From Buchnera aphidicola (Shivaphis celti) (GTDB lineage: Bacteria > Pseudomonadota > Gammaproteobacteria > Enterobacterales > Enterobacteriaceae), in the NCBI RefSeq assembly GCF_039349365.1, contig NZ_CP134977.1, positions 324,413-388,412 of the forward strand: a stretch of DNA of 64,000 nucleotides, in the 5' to 3' direction. Within the stretch, counting starts at the first letter, position 1, and each line of letters opens with the position of its first letter. A program made the translations under genes and the position numbers. Shown piece by piece: positions 30,326-40,848 of the stretch. The notes below the pieces were generated by a model that saw only the letters and a list, made by a program, of their open reading frames with translations, was not told where the DNA came from and did not search any database.

Positions 30326-30715
30326 TTATACACGACGTTTTTTAGGTGGACGACAACCATTATGAGGAATGGGAGTAATATCAATAATATTTGTAATTTT
30401 AAATCCAGCAACATTTAATGCACGAATTGTTGATTCTCTTCCAGGACCAGGACCTTTAACCATAACTTCTAAATTCTTAATACCATAATCTTTTACTAAT
30501 TCAATACATCTTTCTGCAGCAACTTGTGCTGCAAATGGAGTAGATTTTCTTGATCCGCGAAATCCTGAACCACCAGCTGTAGCCCAACCTAATACATTAC
30601 CTTGACGATCCGTAATAGTTACTATAGTATTATTAAAGGAAGCATGAATATAAGCAATACCATCTAAAATATGTTGCTTAATTTTTTTTTTTGTCCGAAT
30701 AGTATTTTTATTCAT
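30326..30715 (-). CDS. rpsK: 30S ribosomal protein S11
   Basis: 129 residues, full length. [18 protein letters not shown], the [12 protein letters not shown] block and the C-terminal [13 protein letters not shown] are family hallmarks. It is 15 bases after rpsM in the alpha operon. It lines the platform of the small subunit near the mRNA exit. Confidence 0.98.
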   Translation of the reverse strand: MNKNTIRTKKKIKQHILDGIAYIHASFNNTIVTITDRQGNVLGWATAGGSGFRGSRKSTPFAAQVAAERCIELVKDYGIKNLEVMVKGPGPGRESTIRALNVAGFKITNIIDITPIPHNGCRPPKKRRV

Positions 30716-30730
30716 AATATATTCTCTAAA

Positions 30731-31087
30731 TTATTTTTTAATTGGTTTTCGTGGTCCTTTTCTGGTACGAGCATTTGTTTTTGTTCGTTGCCCGTGCACA
30801 GGTAAACTACGACGATGTCTAAATCCACGATAACATCCTAAATCAATTAATCTTTTAATATTTAATGTTCTTTCACGCCGTAAATCTCCCTCTATAATCA
30901 ATTTTGAAAGCGCATGTCTTAAACTATCTAATTGCAAATTATTTAAATCTTTTATTTTTGTATTTTGAGAAATACCGCACTGTATACAGATCATTTTAGA
31001 TCTTGCTTTTCCAACGCCATAAATCGCTTGTAAACCAATTGAAATATGTTTTTCATTTGAAATATTAATTCCTGCAAGACGAACCAT
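30731..31087 (-). CDS. rpsM: 30S ribosomal protein S13
   Basis: 118 residues, full length. The N-terminus ARLAGI-type motif reads VRLAGINI, followed by the helix-two-turn-helix region (IYGVGKARS) and the basic tail [15 protein letters not shown], which reaches the subunit interface and P-site tRNA. It is first in the alpha operon, after rpmJ. Confidence 0.98.
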   Translation of the reverse strand: MVRLAGINISNEKHISIGLQAIYGVGKARSKMICIQCGISQNTKIKDLNNLQLDSLRHALSKLIIEGDLRRERTLNIKRLIDLGCYRGFRHRRSLPVHGQRTKTNARTRKGPRKPIKK

Positions 31088-31152
31088 GAAATTCCTCTAC
31101 TTTATAATTAATTAAACAAACTTAATATTATGTAATATAAATTATAAAAAAA

Positions 31153-31269
31153 TTATCCCTGTCGTTGTTTGTGTTTAGGATAATTTGTACAAATTACACG
31201 CAACACATTCTTTCTCTTCACGATTTTACAGTTACGGCATAATTTTTTAATTGATGTGCGCACCTTCAT
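31153..31269 (-). CDS. rpmJ: 50S ribosomal protein L36
   Basis: A 38-residue zinc-ribbon ribosomal protein read directly from the minus strand. It starts [15 protein letters not shown] and ends YPKHKQRQG. Zinc ligands of the C-x-x-C...C...H type are Cys11, Cys14, Cys27 and His33. Position between secY and rpsM is the standard end of the spc operon. Confidence 0.97.
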   Translation of the reverse strand: MKVRTSIKKLCRNCKIVKRKNVLRVICTNYPKHKQRQG

Positions 31270-31311
31270 ATTATTTATTCCATATTTTTTATTTTAAGAT
31301 AATTAAATATT

Positions 31312-32643
31312 TTAATATAAATTATGTTTACTTAATGGAAATTTTTTTAAAATAGAATTATATTTATTAGAAATCATTAATGTTTGAAATTGTGTCATAA
31401 ACTCTATAATTACTACTACTAAGATTAATAAAGAGGTGCCTCCAAAATAAAATGGAACATGTACGATTAACTTTAATATATCTGAGAAAAAATAAATAAA
31501 AATAATATAAATTGCATTAATTAAAATTAAACGTTTAATAATTCCTCCAATATATGAAGAAGTTTGTAAACCTGGTCTAATACCTGGGATAAGTACTCCA
31601 GATCTTTTTAAATTTTCTGCAATATCTCTTGAATTACATACTGAAAAAGAATATATATAACAAAAAAAAATAACTAAAAAACAATAGAAAAAAATATATA
31701 ATATATGACCAGGATGCATATAATATATTATATTTAATAAGATATTTGAATGAACATAATTACTAAGATATGTACACAACATAAATAAAAAAATAACTAC
31801 ACTAGAAGCCAAAATAGAGGGTATAATACCAGACATATTTAATTTTAAAGGCAAATGCGTATTATGCGTCATATATACTGTATTTACATACCGTTGCTTA
31901 GAATAATATAAATTCACTTTTCTATAACTACTTTCAATAAAAACTATAAAAAAGGTAATAAAAAAAATCACAGATAAAATTAATATAATATATAAAAATG
32001 CAAAACTTTTTAACCAAAAAAAATTCATAGCATGTAGTATCGAGATAGGAAATTTAGAAATTATTCCTAAAAATACAATCATAGAAATTCCATTTCCAAT
32101 TCCAAATGCAGTAACTAGCTCCCCCAACCACATAACAATCATTGTACCGGTAGATAAACTAATTATTGTAGTAAGCACAAAACGTACATTAAAATCTTTA
32201 ATTAATCCTGAAATTCCATCAATATGAGGTAAAGCATAAGAAATTCCTATAGATTGTAAAACAGAAATTAATAAAGTTATATATCTAATATATTGACTGT
32301 GCTTTTTTTTTTTTTGTTCATCTATTTTAGTATGAAATAAATTTTTTTTTTTTAAAGTCAGTAATTGCATAATTATAGAAGCAGAAATATATGGCGTAAT
32401 CCCCAAAGAAAAAATAGATGCATGACTTAAAGCTCCACCAGAAAACATATTAAATAAATCAAATATATTGCCTTTTTGTAGTTGCAAAAAATTTAATACA
32501 ACAAAATAATTTATACCTGGAATAGGTACAAATAAACCTATTCTAAATATTATAATTACAAAAATTAACAAAATAATTCTTTGTTTTACTTCTAATAAAG
32601 TACTACTAATATTTTTAAATTTTCTTTGAATTTTATTAATCAT
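31312..32643 (-). CDS. secY: Protein translocase subunit SecY
   Basis: Core channel of the Sec translocon, 443 residues with ten membrane segments, the same length as in E. coli. Recognisable are the N-terminal LLFVIIIFRIGLFVPIPG-like helix, the plug region FNMFSGGALSHASIF and the cytoplasmic loop GIRPGLQTSSYI that contacts the ribosome or SecA. A 13-base A-run on the coding strand (T at 32303-32315) stays in frame. It serves SRP, whose 4.5S RNA is also encoded here. Confidence 0.97.
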   Translation of the reverse strand: MINKIQRKFKNISSTLLEVKQRIILLIFVIIIFRIGLFVPIPGINYFVVLNFLQLQKGNIFDLFNMFSGGALSHASIFSLGITPYISASIIMQLLTLKKKNLFHTKIDEQKKKKHSQYIRYITLLISVLQSIGISYALPHIDGISGLIKDFNVRFVLTTIISLSTGTMIVMWLGELVTAFGIGNGISMIVFLGIISKFPISILHAMNFFWLKSFAFLYIILILSVIFFITFFIVFIESSYRKVNLYYSKQRYVNTVYMTHNTHLPLKLNMSGIIPSILASSVVIFLFMLCTYLSNYVHSNILLNIIYYMHPGHILYIFFYCFLVIFFCYIYSFSVCNSRDIAENLKRSGVLIPGIRPGLQTSSYIGGIIKRLILINAIYIIFIYFFSDILKLIVHVPFYFGGTSLLILVVVIIEFMTQFQTLMISNKYNSILKKFPLSKHNLY

Positions 32644-32652
32644 GTTAAAAAA

Positions 32653-33087
32653 CTATTTCCTCAATTGTCCACCTAATTTCTTTATAATTTCATCAACGCT
32701 TTTTGTAACTCTTATTCCTTGAACAATAATAGATTTATTTAATTTACCAGAATTAATAATTTTTACATACTTAATATTTTTCTTAATAATACTATTTTTT
32801 TTTAAAACACTTAAATTTACAAAATTTCCAGAAATCTTTTGTATATCAAAAAAATTAATTTCTGCTGTTATATTTTTCCTTTTAGAAAAAAAACCAAATT
32901 TTGGAATACGACGATATAAAGGTGTTTGTCCACCTTCAAAACCTCTCCTAATACTTACTCCTTTTCTAGATTTTTGTCCTTTATGACCTCTTCCACATGT
33001 TTTACCGAAACCGCTACCAATTCCTCTACCAACACGTTTAGATTTTTTTTTTGATCCATTGCTTGATTTTAAAGTATGTAAATACAA
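32653..33087 (-). CDS. rplO: 50S ribosomal protein L15
   Basis: 144 residues, full length. The glycine-rich basic N-terminal stretch RVGRGIGSGFGKTCGRGHKGQKSR and FEGGQTPLYRRIPK identify L15, which threads into 23S RNA. It ends 9 bases before secY and starts 6 bases after rpmD, as in the standard spc order. Confidence 0.97.
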   Translation of the reverse strand: MYLHTLKSSNGSKKKSKRVGRGIGSGFGKTCGRGHKGQKSRKGVSIRRGFEGGQTPLYRRIPKFGFFSKRKNITAEINFFDIQKISGNFVNLSVLKKNSIIKKNIKYVKIINSGKLNKSIIVQGIRVTKSVDEIIKKLGGQLRK

Positions 33088-33093
33088 GTTATA

Positions 33094-33276
33094 TTATCCT
33101 TTTGAAATTTTTACCATATAAAATATTTTACTAATCATACCTCGAATCGCCGGAGTATCATTTAAAATCACTTTATGACCAATATGTCGTAAACCTAATC
33201 CCTTTAACGCACCTCGATGATTTGGTATACGTCCAATACTACTTTTAATTTGAGTAATAGTAATTTTTTTTTTCAT
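33094..33276 (-). CDS. rpmD: 50S ribosomal protein L30
   Basis: 60 residues. ITQIKSSIGRIPNHRGALKGLGLRHIG is the L30 signature. It is an assembly-stage large-subunit protein lying between rpsE and rplO. Confidence 0.96.
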   Translation of the reverse strand: MKKKITITQIKSSIGRIPNHRGALKGLGLRHIGHKVILNDTPAIRGMISKIFYMVKISKG

Positions 33277-33293
33277 AATAATATTTTCATTAC

Positions 33294-33797
33294 TTATATT
33301 TCAGAAGTTAATTTATTTCTTTTTCTTGCAATCATATCTATTGATTGCATATTTTTTAAACCATTTATTGTAGCACGTGCAACATTAATTGGATTTGTTG
33401 AACCATATGTTTTTGCTAATACATCATGAATACCCACCACTTCTAATACTGCTCTCATCGCACCTCCAGCAATAATCCCTGTTCCTTTAGAAGCTGGTTT
33501 CATAAAAACAAACGAACTTGTATGATAACCTTTCACAGTATGTTGCAATGTTCCATTTTTAATGGCAATAAAAATCATATTTTTACGAGCTTGTTCCATA
33601 GCTTTTTGAATAGCTGCAGGAACTTCCCTAGCTTTTCCATAACCTATTCCAACTTTTCCTTTATGGTTACCTACCACTGTTAATGCAGAAAATGAAAAAA
33701 CTCTCCCTCCTTTCACTGTTTTAGATACTCTATTCACAGCAATCAACTTTTCTTTATAATCCATATTTTTTTTTTTTTCATAATACTTAACGTTCAT
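33294..33797 (-). CDS. rpsE: 30S ribosomal protein S5
   Basis: 167 residues, the same as E. coli. The double-stranded RNA-binding fold ([21 protein letters not shown]) and the C-terminal S5 domain with [13 protein letters not shown] are present. AAGGA lies 6 bases before ATG 33797, supporting that start; a second Met at codon 12 is the alternative. The [12 protein letters not shown] loop, near the sites of ram and spectinomycin mutations, looks wild type. Confidence 0.97.
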   Translation of the reverse strand: MNVKYYEKKKNMDYKEKLIAVNRVSKTVKGGRVFSFSALTVVGNHKGKVGIGYGKAREVPAAIQKAMEQARKNMIFIAIKNGTLQHTVKGYHTSSFVFMKPASKGTGIIAGGAMRAVLEVVGIHDVLAKTYGSTNPINVARATINGLKNMQSIDMIARKRNKLTSEI

Positions 33798-33806
33798 TAA
33801 TTTTCC

Positions 33807-34175
33807 TTAAAATTTTAATCCTGCTTTTCTAGCAGCATCTGCTAAACATTTAATTCTACCATGGTATTTAAATCCAGATCGATCAAAAGAAACTATTGTA
33901 ATTCCAATCTTTAATGCTCTTTTCGCAATAATCAATCCAACTATACTAGCAGATTGTTTATTACCTGTATAACCAAAAATACTTTTTTTAACTTGATTAT
34001 CTAATGTAGAAGCAGATGTTAACACAAAAGAAGTTTTTGCATCAATAACTTGAGTATATATATGTCGAGATGTTCGATGTATAACTAATCGAATTGCATT
34101 TAAATCACGTAATTTACAACGTGTTTTCCACCCTCTTTTCATTCGAGCATATTTTTTGCTCACTATAGTTTTCAT
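33807..34175 (-). CDS. rplR: 50S ribosomal protein L18
   Basis: 122 residues. L18 binds 5S rRNA and brings it to the large subunit. [17 protein letters not shown] and the C-terminal [20 protein letters not shown] are diagnostic. The gene abuts the rplF stop codon directly. Confidence 0.97.
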   Translation of the reverse strand: MKTIVSKKYARMKRGWKTRCKLRDLNAIRLVIHRTSRHIYTQVIDAKTSFVLTSASTLDNQVKKSIFGYTGNKQSASIVGLIIAKRALKIGITIVSFDRSGFKYHGRIKCLADAARKAGLKF

Positions 34176-34712
34176 TTATTTTTTCTTAGCCTCTTTAATA
34201 CGAATAAATTCATTAAAATATCGTACTCCTTTCCCTTTATATACTTCAGGCTTACGCTGAGATCGTATATTAGCTGCAATTTGTCCTAACAGTTGTTTAT
34301 TAATACTCTTTAAAGTGATCTCAGTAGCAGAAATATTTTCAACAACGATGTCATTTGGCAAAACATATTGAATTTTATGTGAATATCCTAATAACATAAC
34401 TATAGTGTTATTTTTTTCCATATACATACGATAACCAACGCCAACTAATATCAATTTTTTAGTAAAACCAACTGTAATACCTAAAATGCTTGCATTAACT
34501 AAAGATCTCATTGTACCTGCTTGCATCCACCCATAACTTCTATTAACTTTAGAAAAAAAAAACAATTTATTATTACGATATTCCACCCGAACATGATCAT
34601 GTAAAACATGTTTAGTTTGATATGTATTACAAACAATTGTAATTGTATTATTTTCTATTTTAAGATCAACATTTTGAGGAATAAAAATTGGTTTTTTTGC
34701 AATTCTAGACAT
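34176..34712 (-). CDS. rplF: 50S ribosomal protein L6
   Basis: 178 residues from ATG 34712 (MSRIAKKPI), which aligns with the E. coli start; a TTG two codons earlier is less likely. The two-fold L6 structure is recognisable, with GVGYRMYMEKNN and the C-terminal RKPEVYKGKGVRYFNE. It lies near the factor-binding site below the sarcin-ricin loop. Confidence 0.97.
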   Translation of the reverse strand: MSRIAKKPIFIPQNVDLKIENNTITIVCNTYQTKHVLHDHVRVEYRNNKLFFFSKVNRSYGWMQAGTMRSLVNASILGITVGFTKKLILVGVGYRMYMEKNNTIVMLLGYSHKIQYVLPNDIVVENISATEITLKSINKQLLGQIAANIRSQRKPEVYKGKGVRYFNEFIRIKEAKKK

Positions 34713-34730
34713 ATACAATAAATCTCCATA

Positions 34731-35126
34731 TTAAGATACAGTACAAATTACTTCTCCTCCAACCCTCATACGAAAAGCTCTTTTGCTACTCATTACTCCT
34801 TTTGAAGTTGACAGTATTGCTATACCTAACCCATTCATTACTATTGGTAAATTATTTCTGTTATGATAAACTCGTAAACTTGGTTTGCTAATGCGTACAA
34901 TTTCTGATATTACTGGCTTTCCATCAAAATATTTCAAAAAAATTTTTAACATTAATTGATTATTCTTATTTTTCAAAACAAAATAATCAATATACCCTTC
35001 ATATCTTAAAACATTACTAATTGCTATCTTAAATTTAGAAGCAGGAATACTAACTGCATCTTTATTTGCTGATTGACTATTTCGAATCCTAGTCAACATG
35101 TCTGATATTGGATCTTGCATACTCAT
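34731..35126 (-). CDS. rpsH: 30S ribosomal protein S8
   Basis: 131 residues from ATG 35126 ([16 protein letters not shown]). A reading five codons longer from 35141 lacks family support. The C-terminal [17 protein letters not shown] binds the central domain of 16S RNA. In E. coli S8 also represses spc translation at rplE; no mimic structure was recognised here. Confidence 0.97.
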   Translation of the reverse strand: MSMQDPISDMLTRIRNSQSANKDAVSIPASKFKIAISNVLRYEGYIDYFVLKNKNNQLMLKIFLKYFDGKPVISEIVRISKPSLRVYHNRNNLPIVMNGLGIAILSTSKGVMSSKRAFRMRVGGEVICTVS

Positions 35127-35159
35127 GATAATACTCCTCAAAATAATATATATTCAACT

Positions 35160-35465
35160 TTACCAACTTGATTTTCTTAATCCTGGTATTTCTCCTCGCA
35201 TAGCTAATTCTCGTACTTTAATACGACTCAATCCAAATTTACTTAAAAAACCATGCGGCCTCCCCGTCTGAAAACATCGATTTCTTTGTCTCGATAAACT
35301 AGAATCACGAGGCAAAGTTTGTAACTTTAATACTGCTAACCATCTTTTTTTTTTTGAAGTCTTCATATTTAGAATTATTTTTTTTAATTTTTTTCTTTTT
35401 AAAAAAAATTTTTTCCCCAATTTAATACGCTTTAATTCTCTTGCTTTCATCGATTCTTTAGCCAT
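35160..35465 (-). CDS. rpsN: 30S ribosomal protein S14 (zinc-free form)
   Basis: 101 residues, full length and of the long form without zinc cysteines. The middle is highly lysine-rich. The C-terminal block [23 protein letters not shown] is diagnostic. It lies between rplE and rpsH. Confidence 0.97.
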   Translation of the reverse strand: MAKESMKARELKRIKLGKKFFLKRKKLKKIILNMKTSKKKRWLAVLKLQTLPRDSSLSRQRNRCFQTGRPHGFLSKFGLSRIKVRELAMRGEIPGLRKSSW

Positions 35466-35482
35466 ACCATACTCCTAAAATA

Positions 35483-36022
35483 TTATAATTGAAATGGAAA
35501 ATTAAAAAATGATAATAATGATAAACATTCATGATCAGAATTAGCAGTAGTAATAATTGAAATATTTAAACCACGAATTTTATCAATATTATCATAATTA
35601 ATTTCCGGGAAAATAATTTGTTCCCTAATACCTAAATTATAATTTCCTCTTCCATCAAAAGATTTTTTTGAAAATCCTCGAAAATCACGTATTCTAGGAA
35701 TTACTACTTTTATTAAAGAATTTAAAAAATTCCATTTACGAAATTTTCTTAATGTTACCTTACATCCTAGAGGAACATTTTTTCTAATTTTAAAACCAGC
35801 TATCGATTTTCTCGATTTTGTAATACAAGGTTTTTGTCCAGATATTACCGATAAATCATTCATTGCTTGTTCTAAAAATTTTTTATTATCAGTTGCTTGT
35901 CCTACTCCCATATTTAAAACAATTTTATTTAATGTAGGTACTTGCATAACAGATTTATATCGAAATTTCGATATTAATTTTTTGACTACGACTGATTTAT
36001 AATAATCATATAATTCAGACAT
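35483..36022 (-). CDS. rplE: 50S ribosomal protein L5
   Basis: 179 residues, as in E. coli. L5 binds 5S rRNA and contacts P-site t[19 protein letters not shown] and [23 protein letters not shown] are hallmark stretches. It starts 8 bases after rplX. Confidence 0.98.
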   Translation of the reverse strand: MSELYDYYKSVVVKKLISKFRYKSVMQVPTLNKIVLNMGVGQATDNKKFLEQAMNDLSVISGQKPCITKSRKSIAGFKIRKNVPLGCKVTLRKFRKWNFLNSLIKVVIPRIRDFRGFSKKSFDGRGNYNLGIREQIIFPEINYDNIDKIRGLNISIITTANSDHECLSLLSFFNFPFQL

Positions 36023-36030
36023 AATAATCC

Positions 36031-36354
36031 TTATATTGAAGTAATAATTTTATTATTAGACTTGAAAAATCTAATTTTTTTCCCGTTAATATATTTAAAA
36101 CCAACGCGATCAGGTTTTTTAATATCAGAATTAAAAATAGCTATATTAGAAATATGTATTAAAGACTCTTTTTTTATAATTCCAGCGCTTACTTTTTTCT
36201 CAGGTATTGCTTTTTGATGTTTTTTAACTAAATTGATTCCTTTAATAATAACTTTTTTTTTATCCGGAGAAACAAATTTTATCACTCCAACTTTTCCTTT
36301 ATGTTTTCCAGAAATTATCATAACACGATCTAAAGAACGAATTTTTACTGCCAT
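36031..36354 (-). CDS. rplX: 50S ribosomal protein L24
   Basis: 107 residues (104 in E. coli). The KOW motif near the start ([15 protein letters not shown]) marks this assembly-initiator protein. It lies between rplN and rplE. Confidence 0.97.
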   Translation of the reverse strand: MAVKIRSLDRVMIISGKHKGKVGVIKFVSPDKKKVIIKGINLVKKHQKAIPEKKVSAGIIKKESLIHISNIAIFNSDIKKPDRVGFKYINGKKIRFFKSNNKIITSI

Positions 36355-36383
36355 AATATATATACTCCGTATACTTATTAAAA

Positions 36384-36752
36384 TTATAAAACCTCTGGAG
36401 CTAAAGAAACAATTTTCATAAATTTTTCTGTTCTTAACTCCCTCGTAACTGGTCCAAAAATTCGTGTTCCAATTGGTTGATCTAAATTATTCAGGATAAC
36501 ACAAGCATTATTATCAAAGCGAATTAAAGAACCATCAGCACGTCTAATTCCTTTTTTTGTTCGAACAACAATAGCTTTAAAAACTTCTCCTTTTTTCACT
36601 TTTCCTCTAGGAACAGCGTCTTTAATAGCAATTTTAATTAAATCACCAATCTTTGCATATCTCTTTCTAGAACCACCTAAAACCCTGATACACATAGCAG
36701 ATTTTGCTCCTGAATTATCTGCAATTAATAAGATTGTTTGTTCTTGTATCAT
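36384..36752 (-). CDS. rplN: 50S ribosomal protein L14
   Basis: 122 residues, full length. [35 protein letters not shown] and the C-terminal [12 protein letters not shown] identify L14. It is first in the spc operon, 86 bases downstream of rpsQ; the gap contains no obvious hairpin. Confidence 0.98.
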   Translation of the reverse strand: MIQEQTILLIADNSGAKSAMCIRVLGGSRKRYAKIGDLIKIAIKDAVPRGKVKKGEVFKAIVVRTKKGIRRADGSLIRFDNNACVILNNLDQPIGTRIFGPVTRELRTEKFMKIVSLAPEVL

Positions 36753-36838
36753 AAAAAATTCCCATTATAATATTAAACTATTTTAATATAAAAAATCAAT
36801 CAAATAAAAAATATAAAACTTATGCTTTAAAAAATATT

Positions 36839-37093
36839 TTATACAACAAATTTTTTAATCACTTTAATTAATATCCAAGATTTTTTCCGAGAAATTGGTC
36901 GACATGAAGAAATTTCGACTATATCACCATTAGAACATTGATTTTTGCTATCATGAACATGTATTTTTTTTTTTTTCTTTACAATTTTTTGATAAATTGG
37001 ATGTTGAACAAAACGTTCCGTAACAACAATAATAGATTTATCCATATGACTACGCAACACTTTTCCTTTTAAGATATGCTTTTTAATAATCAT
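36839..37093 (-). CDS. rpsQ: 30S ribosomal protein S17
   Basis: 84 residues, full length. The OB-fold protein shows KVLRSHMDKSIIVVTERF and the C-terminal ISRKKSWILIKVI. It overlaps rpmC by four bases and ends the S10 operon order. Confidence 0.97.
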   Translation of the reverse strand: MIIKKHILKGKVLRSHMDKSIIVVTERFVQHPIYQKIVKKKKKIHVHDSKNQCSNGDIVEISSCRPISRKKSWILIKVIKKFVV

Positions 37094-37287
37094 TCAATCT
37101 CCTTTTCTTGAATAGAAATTATTGTTCTAACACGTGCAATTTTTCTTCGAATAAATTTTAAAACATGCAACTTTTTTAGTTTTCCTGATAAAAACTGAAC
37201 TCTTAAATTAAACTTTTCACGTAATAAATTTAATAACTCAGATTTTAATTCAGATAATGAATTTTTTCGCAATTTTATTTTTTTCAT
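37090..37287 (-). CDS. rpmC: 50S ribosomal protein L29
   Basis: 65 residues of two helices (63 in E. coli). Leucine- and lysine-rich sequence with ELKSELLNLLREKFNLR and a KFIRRKIARVRTII-type end identifies L29, located beside the exit tunnel. It overlaps both neighbours, rplP by one base and rpsQ by four. Confidence 0.95.
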   Translation of the reverse strand: MKKIKLRKNSLSELKSELLNLLREKFNLRVQFLSGKLKKLHVLKFIRRKIARVRTIISIQEKEIE

Positions 37288-37697
37288 TAAAACACCGTTT
37301 TTTTTATAAAAATAGTTTTTACAGATAATTTCGATGTCGCTAACTTAAATGCTTGACGAGATTCTTCTTCAGATAATCCATCAATTTCATAAAGTATTTT
37401 ACCAGGTTGAACTAAAGCAACCCAATATTCTACATTTCCTTTCCCTTTACCCATTCTCACTTCTAATGGTTTTTGAGTAATTGGTTTATCTGGGAAAACA
37501 CGTATCCATAATTTACCTTGTCGTTTAATAAATTTTGCAATTACTCTTCTTGCAGATTCAATTTGACGTGCTGTTAATCTCCCTCTTGTAATTGCTTTTA
37601 AACCAAACATACCAAATTGAATATTTGAATTTACAATCAATCCTCTATTTTTACCTTTATGCATTTTTCGAAATTTAGTTTTTTTAGGCTGTAGCAT
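37287..37697 (-). CDS. rplP: 50S ribosomal protein L16
   Basis: 136 residues, the same as E. coli. [19 protein letters not shown], the [23 protein letters not shown] block and the [13 protein letters not shown] segment are diagnostic. It contacts A-site tRNA on the large subunit. It begins 5 bases after rpsC. Confidence 0.98.
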   Translation of the reverse strand: MLQPKKTKFRKMHKGKNRGLIVNSNIQFGMFGLKAITRGRLTARQIESARRVIAKFIKRQGKLWIRVFPDKPITQKPLEVRMGKGKGNVEYWVALVQPGKILYEIDGLSEEESRQAFKLATSKLSVKTIFIKKTVF

Positions 37698-37702
37698 AAT
37701 AC

Positions 37703-38416
37703 TTATAATCTCCTAAATTTTCTAGATTTTTTATATTGTTTTTTTTCCTTAAAAAACATTTTATTTTCATCATTAAAAAATTTCACACTATCTAATATTT
37801 CTCCTTTAAAAACCCACACTTTCACACCAATAATCCCATAAGTTGTATAAGCTTCTGCAAGACTATATTCAATATTAGCACGCAAGGTATGTAATGGTAC
37901 CCTACCTTCTCGATACCATTCTCTTCTAGCAATTTCTGTTCCTCCTAAACGACCACTGACTTCCACTTTAATACCTTCTGCACCATATTTCATTGCATTT
38001 TGTACTGCCCGTTTCATAGCACGTCGGAACATAATTCTTCTTTCAAGTTGCATAGCAATATTATCAGCAATAAGTTTAGCATCCAATTCTGGTTTTTTTA
38101 CTTCAGAAATATTAACTTGTGTTGGAAATCCTGTCATATTTGCGATAAAAAACCGTAACTTTTCAACATCTTCTCCTTTTTTACCAATTACAATACCTGG
38201 ACGTGCTGTATAAATAGTAATACGTATACTTTTTGCTGGTCTTTCAATAACAATACGTGATATTGCCGCTTTAATTAACTTTTTTTGCAAAAAACTACGA
38301 ATTTGAAAATCGCTATATAAATAACTAGCAAATTCCTTTTTATATGCAAACCAAGTAGAACTCCAATTTTTTATAATTCCTAATCTCATACCATGAGGAT
38401 GAACTTTTTGACCCAT
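37703..38416 (-). CDS. rpsC: 30S ribosomal protein S3
   Basis: 237 residues. A KH domain with the GXXG loop in [13 protein letters not shown] sits near residue 75-90, and the conserved C-terminal part includes [16 protein letters not shown] sequence ([16 protein letters not shown]). It helps form the mRNA entry channel. It starts 18 bases after rplV. Confidence 0.98.
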   Translation of the reverse strand: MGQKVHPHGMRLGIIKNWSSTWFAYKKEFASYLYSDFQIRSFLQKKLIKAAISRIVIERPAKSIRITIYTARPGIVIGKKGEDVEKLRFFIANMTGFPTQVNISEVKKPELDAKLIADNIAMQLERRIMFRRAMKRAVQNAMKYGAEGIKVEVSGRLGGTEIARREWYREGRVPLHTLRANIEYSLAEAYTTYGIIGVKVWVFKGEILDSVKFFNDENKMFFKEKKQYKKSRKFRRL

Positions 38417-38434
38417 TATAAATATTCCTTGAAT

Positions 38435-38767
38435 TTATATACTAGATAAAATAATTGTAATATGACTAGTACGCTTTAAAATCCTATCAGATCTTCCCTT
38501 AGCTCTTGGCATCATGCGTTTTACCGTAGGTCCTTCATCAATTAAAATACATTTTATAAATAAATCTTTTCGATCATGATCATAATTATGTTCTGCATTT
38601 GCTATAGCAGAATGAAGCACCTTTTTTATAAGAATGGCAGCTTTTTTATTACTAAATTCTAAAATATGCAAAGAATGCAATACTTTTTTACCTCGAATTG
38701 CATCTGCAACTAATCTTAACTTTTGAGCAGAAGATTTCGCTTTTCTGTGTTTAGCTATAATATCCAT
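38435..38767 (-). CDS. rplV: 50S ribosomal protein L22
   Basis: 110 residues, the same as E. coli. [22 protein letters not shown] and the loop with [20 protein letters not shown], which reaches into the exit tunnel, are clear. It lies between rpsS and rpsC. Confidence 0.98.
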   Translation of the reverse strand: MDIIAKHRKAKSSAQKLRLVADAIRGKKVLHSLHILEFSNKKAAILIKKVLHSAIANAEHNYDHDRKDLFIKCILIDEGPTVKRMMPRAKGRSDRILKRTSHITIILSSI

Positions 38768-38784
38768 AATTTATATACTACTTA

Positions 38785-39060
38785 TCATTTTTTTATTTTC
38801 TTATCAGCAGTATGACCGCGATAAGTTCTTGTTAAAGCAAATTCCCCTAATTTATGACCTACCATATCTTCAGTAATAAATATCGGTATATGTTGCTTTC
38901 CATTATGTACAGAAATTGTTAATCCAACCATATTTGGAAAAATTGTAGAACGTCTAGACCAAGTTTTAATCGGTTTTTTACTACCACTACTTTCAGCTTT
39001 TTCTACTTTTCGCAATAAACTAAAATCAATAAACGGTCCTTTTCGAATCGATCTAGGCAT
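38785..39060 (-). CDS. rpsS: 30S ribosomal protein S19
   Basis: 91 residues. [16 protein letters not shown] and the conserved [16 protein letters not shown] identify S19 of the small-subunit head. It is 19 bases after rplB. Confidence 0.98.
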   Translation of the reverse strand: MPRSIRKGPFIDFSLLRKVEKAESSGSKKPIKTWSRRSTIFPNMVGLTISVHNGKQHIPIFITEDMVGHKLGEFALTRTYRGHTADKKIKK

Positions 39061-39079
39061 AAAAATAAAATCCTTAATA

Positions 39080-39907
39080 TTATTTGCTATTTTTACGACT
39101 TCGTAAAATAAATTTATCAGTTCTTTTATTTTTACGAGTTTTTTTTCCTTTAGTTTGTTTACCCCACGGAGTCACCGGATGTTTACCAAAATTTCTTCCC
39201 TCTCCACCACCATGAGGATGATCAATAGGATTCATAGCTGTTCCTCTGACTGTTGGTCGAATACCTCTCCAACGAGAAGCTCCAGCTTTTCCTAACATCT
39301 TTAACATATGTTCTGCATTACCAATTTCACCAATTGTAGCTCTACATGTTTCATAAATTTTTCTAATTTCTCCAGAACGTAATCTTACAGTAATGTATTT
39401 TTTTTCTTGAGAGATAATTTGTGCATAATTTCCAGCAGTACGAACAATTTGCCCTCCCTTCCCGGGTTTCATTTCAATATTGTGAATTAATGTACCATCT
39501 GGAATATTTTTAATAGGTAAATTATTTCCTATTTTAATCATCACTTTCTCTCCGGAAATAACTTTATGACCAACCTGTAAACCTTTAGGACATAAAATAT
39601 AACTTCTAGTTCCATCATCATATAAAATTAATGCAATATGAGCAGATCGATTTGGATCATATTCTATTCTTTCAACACGAGCAAAAATATTATCTTTATA
39701 TCGACGAAAATCGATGATACGTAACATTCGTTTACATCGACCACCAATATGTCTAACAGTAATACGACCATGATTATTTCTTCCTCCACTTTTACTATTG
39801 CTCCTCAAAAGCCCAGGCCATGGTCTTCCTTTATATAAATTCGGATTAATTACTTTCACTACATGTCGACGACCAGGAGAAGTCGGATTACATTTAATAA
39901 TTGACAT
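39080..39907 (-). CDS. rplB: 50S ribosomal protein L2
   Basis: 275 residues (273 in E. coli). One of the most conserved large-subunit proteins, near the peptidyl-transferase centre. [28 protein letters not shown] and the C-terminal [19 protein letters not shown] with its essential histidine are intact. Confidence 0.98.
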   Translation of the reverse strand: MSIIKCNPTSPGRRHVVKVINPNLYKGRPWPGLLRSNSKSGGRNNHGRITVRHIGGRCKRMLRIIDFRRYKDNIFARVERIEYDPNRSAHIALILYDDGTRSYILCPKGLQVGHKVISGEKVMIKIGNNLPIKNIPDGTLIHNIEMKPGKGGQIVRTAGNYAQIISQEKKYITVRLRSGEIRKIYETCRATIGEIGNAEHMLKMLGKAGASRWRGIRPTVRGTAMNPIDHPHGGGEGRNFGKHPVTPWGKQTKGKKTRKNKRTDKFILRSRKNSK

Positions 39908-39931
39908 AAAAACTTAATAACCTCACAATAT

Positions 39932-40234
39932 TTAAAGAACATGATTAATAAAATCTAATTTTTGACCTTTTTGTAATGTAACATAAGCTTTTTTCCAATT
40001 CTTTCGATATACGTTATATCTATTATGTTTTTTTACTTTGCCTTTTACTAATACTGTATTGATACATTTTATATTAACTGAAAATAACTTTTGAATTGCT
40101 AATTTAATTTCAGATTTTGTAGAAGAGATTAAAACCTTCAGCACTATAACATTACTTTTTTTTAAAAGTCTATTCGATTTCTCAGAAACATGAGGAGAAG
40201 ATAATATTTCAAATAATTTATTTTTAGTAATCAT
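39932..40234 (-). CDS. rplW: 50S ribosomal protein L23
   Basis: 100 residues. L23 docks trigger factor and SRP at the tunnel exit, and both partners are encoded in this window. ILSSPHVSEKSNR and KTVLVKGKVKKHNR-type sequence (INTVLVKGKVKKH) support it. It overlaps rplD by four bases. Confidence 0.97.
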   Translation of the reverse strand: MITKNKLFEILSSPHVSEKSNRLLKKSNVIVLKVLISSTKSEIKLAIQKLFSVNIKCINTVLVKGKVKKHNRYNVYRKNWKKAYVTLQKGQKLDFINHVL

Positions 40235-40839
40235 ATCAATATTTTCTCAATTTGTCTTATAGCATCGACAGTCACAATAACATTTTTAAAATTTAATAAA
40301 CTAACAGGATCTAATTTCTTAACTTCTCTAACTAATACTTGATGTACGTTACTCGATGCTAAAAACAAATTTCGATCCATATGATCAATAATAATATATA
40401 CTTCCGACAAAGATATATCATGTAATTTACTAATTAAAACTTTTGTTTTCGGTGATTCAATAGTAAAGCTTTTAAAAATTAATAAACGATTTTGTCGAAT
40501 TAGAGTAGAAAAAATACTTCTCAAAGCACCACGATACATCTTTTTATTTACTTTTTGTTTATAAGATCTTGGTTTAGCTGCAAAAGTTACACCACCAGAT
40601 CTCCAAATAGGACTTCTAATAGAACCTACTCTCGCTCTTCCAGTACCTTTTTGTCTCCATGGCTTTTTCCCCGAACCAGAAACATCAGATTTATTTTTTT
40701 GAGATTTACTCCCTTGTCTTGCACCAGCTAAATATGCAACAACAACTTGATGCACTAAATGATTATTATAATCTTGATTAAATACAACATCAGAAACGCA
40801 GATAGTAGAGGATGGATCATCCTTCATCATTAATTGCAT
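40231..40839 (-). CDS. rplD: 50S ribosomal protein L4
   Basis: 202 residues (201 in E. coli). The internal loop reaching into the exit tunnel is seen as KPWRQKGTGRARVGSIRSPIW. In E. coli L4 also represses the S10 operon through the rpsJ leader. The 5' leader here does contain an inverted repeat (41857-41877), but no E. coli-like attenuator could be recognised. Confidence 0.97.
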   Translation of the reverse strand: MQLMMKDDPSSTICVSDVVFNQDYNNHLVHQVVVAYLAGARQGSKSQKNKSDVSGSGKKPWRQKGTGRARVGSIRSPIWRSGGVTFAAKPRSYKQKVNKKMYRGALRSIFSTLIRQNRLLIFKSFTIESPKTKVLISKLHDISLSEVYIIIDHMDRNLFLASSNVHQVLVREVKKLDPVSLLNFKNVIVTVDAIRQIEKILI

Positions 40840-40848
40840 TTTCCTTCC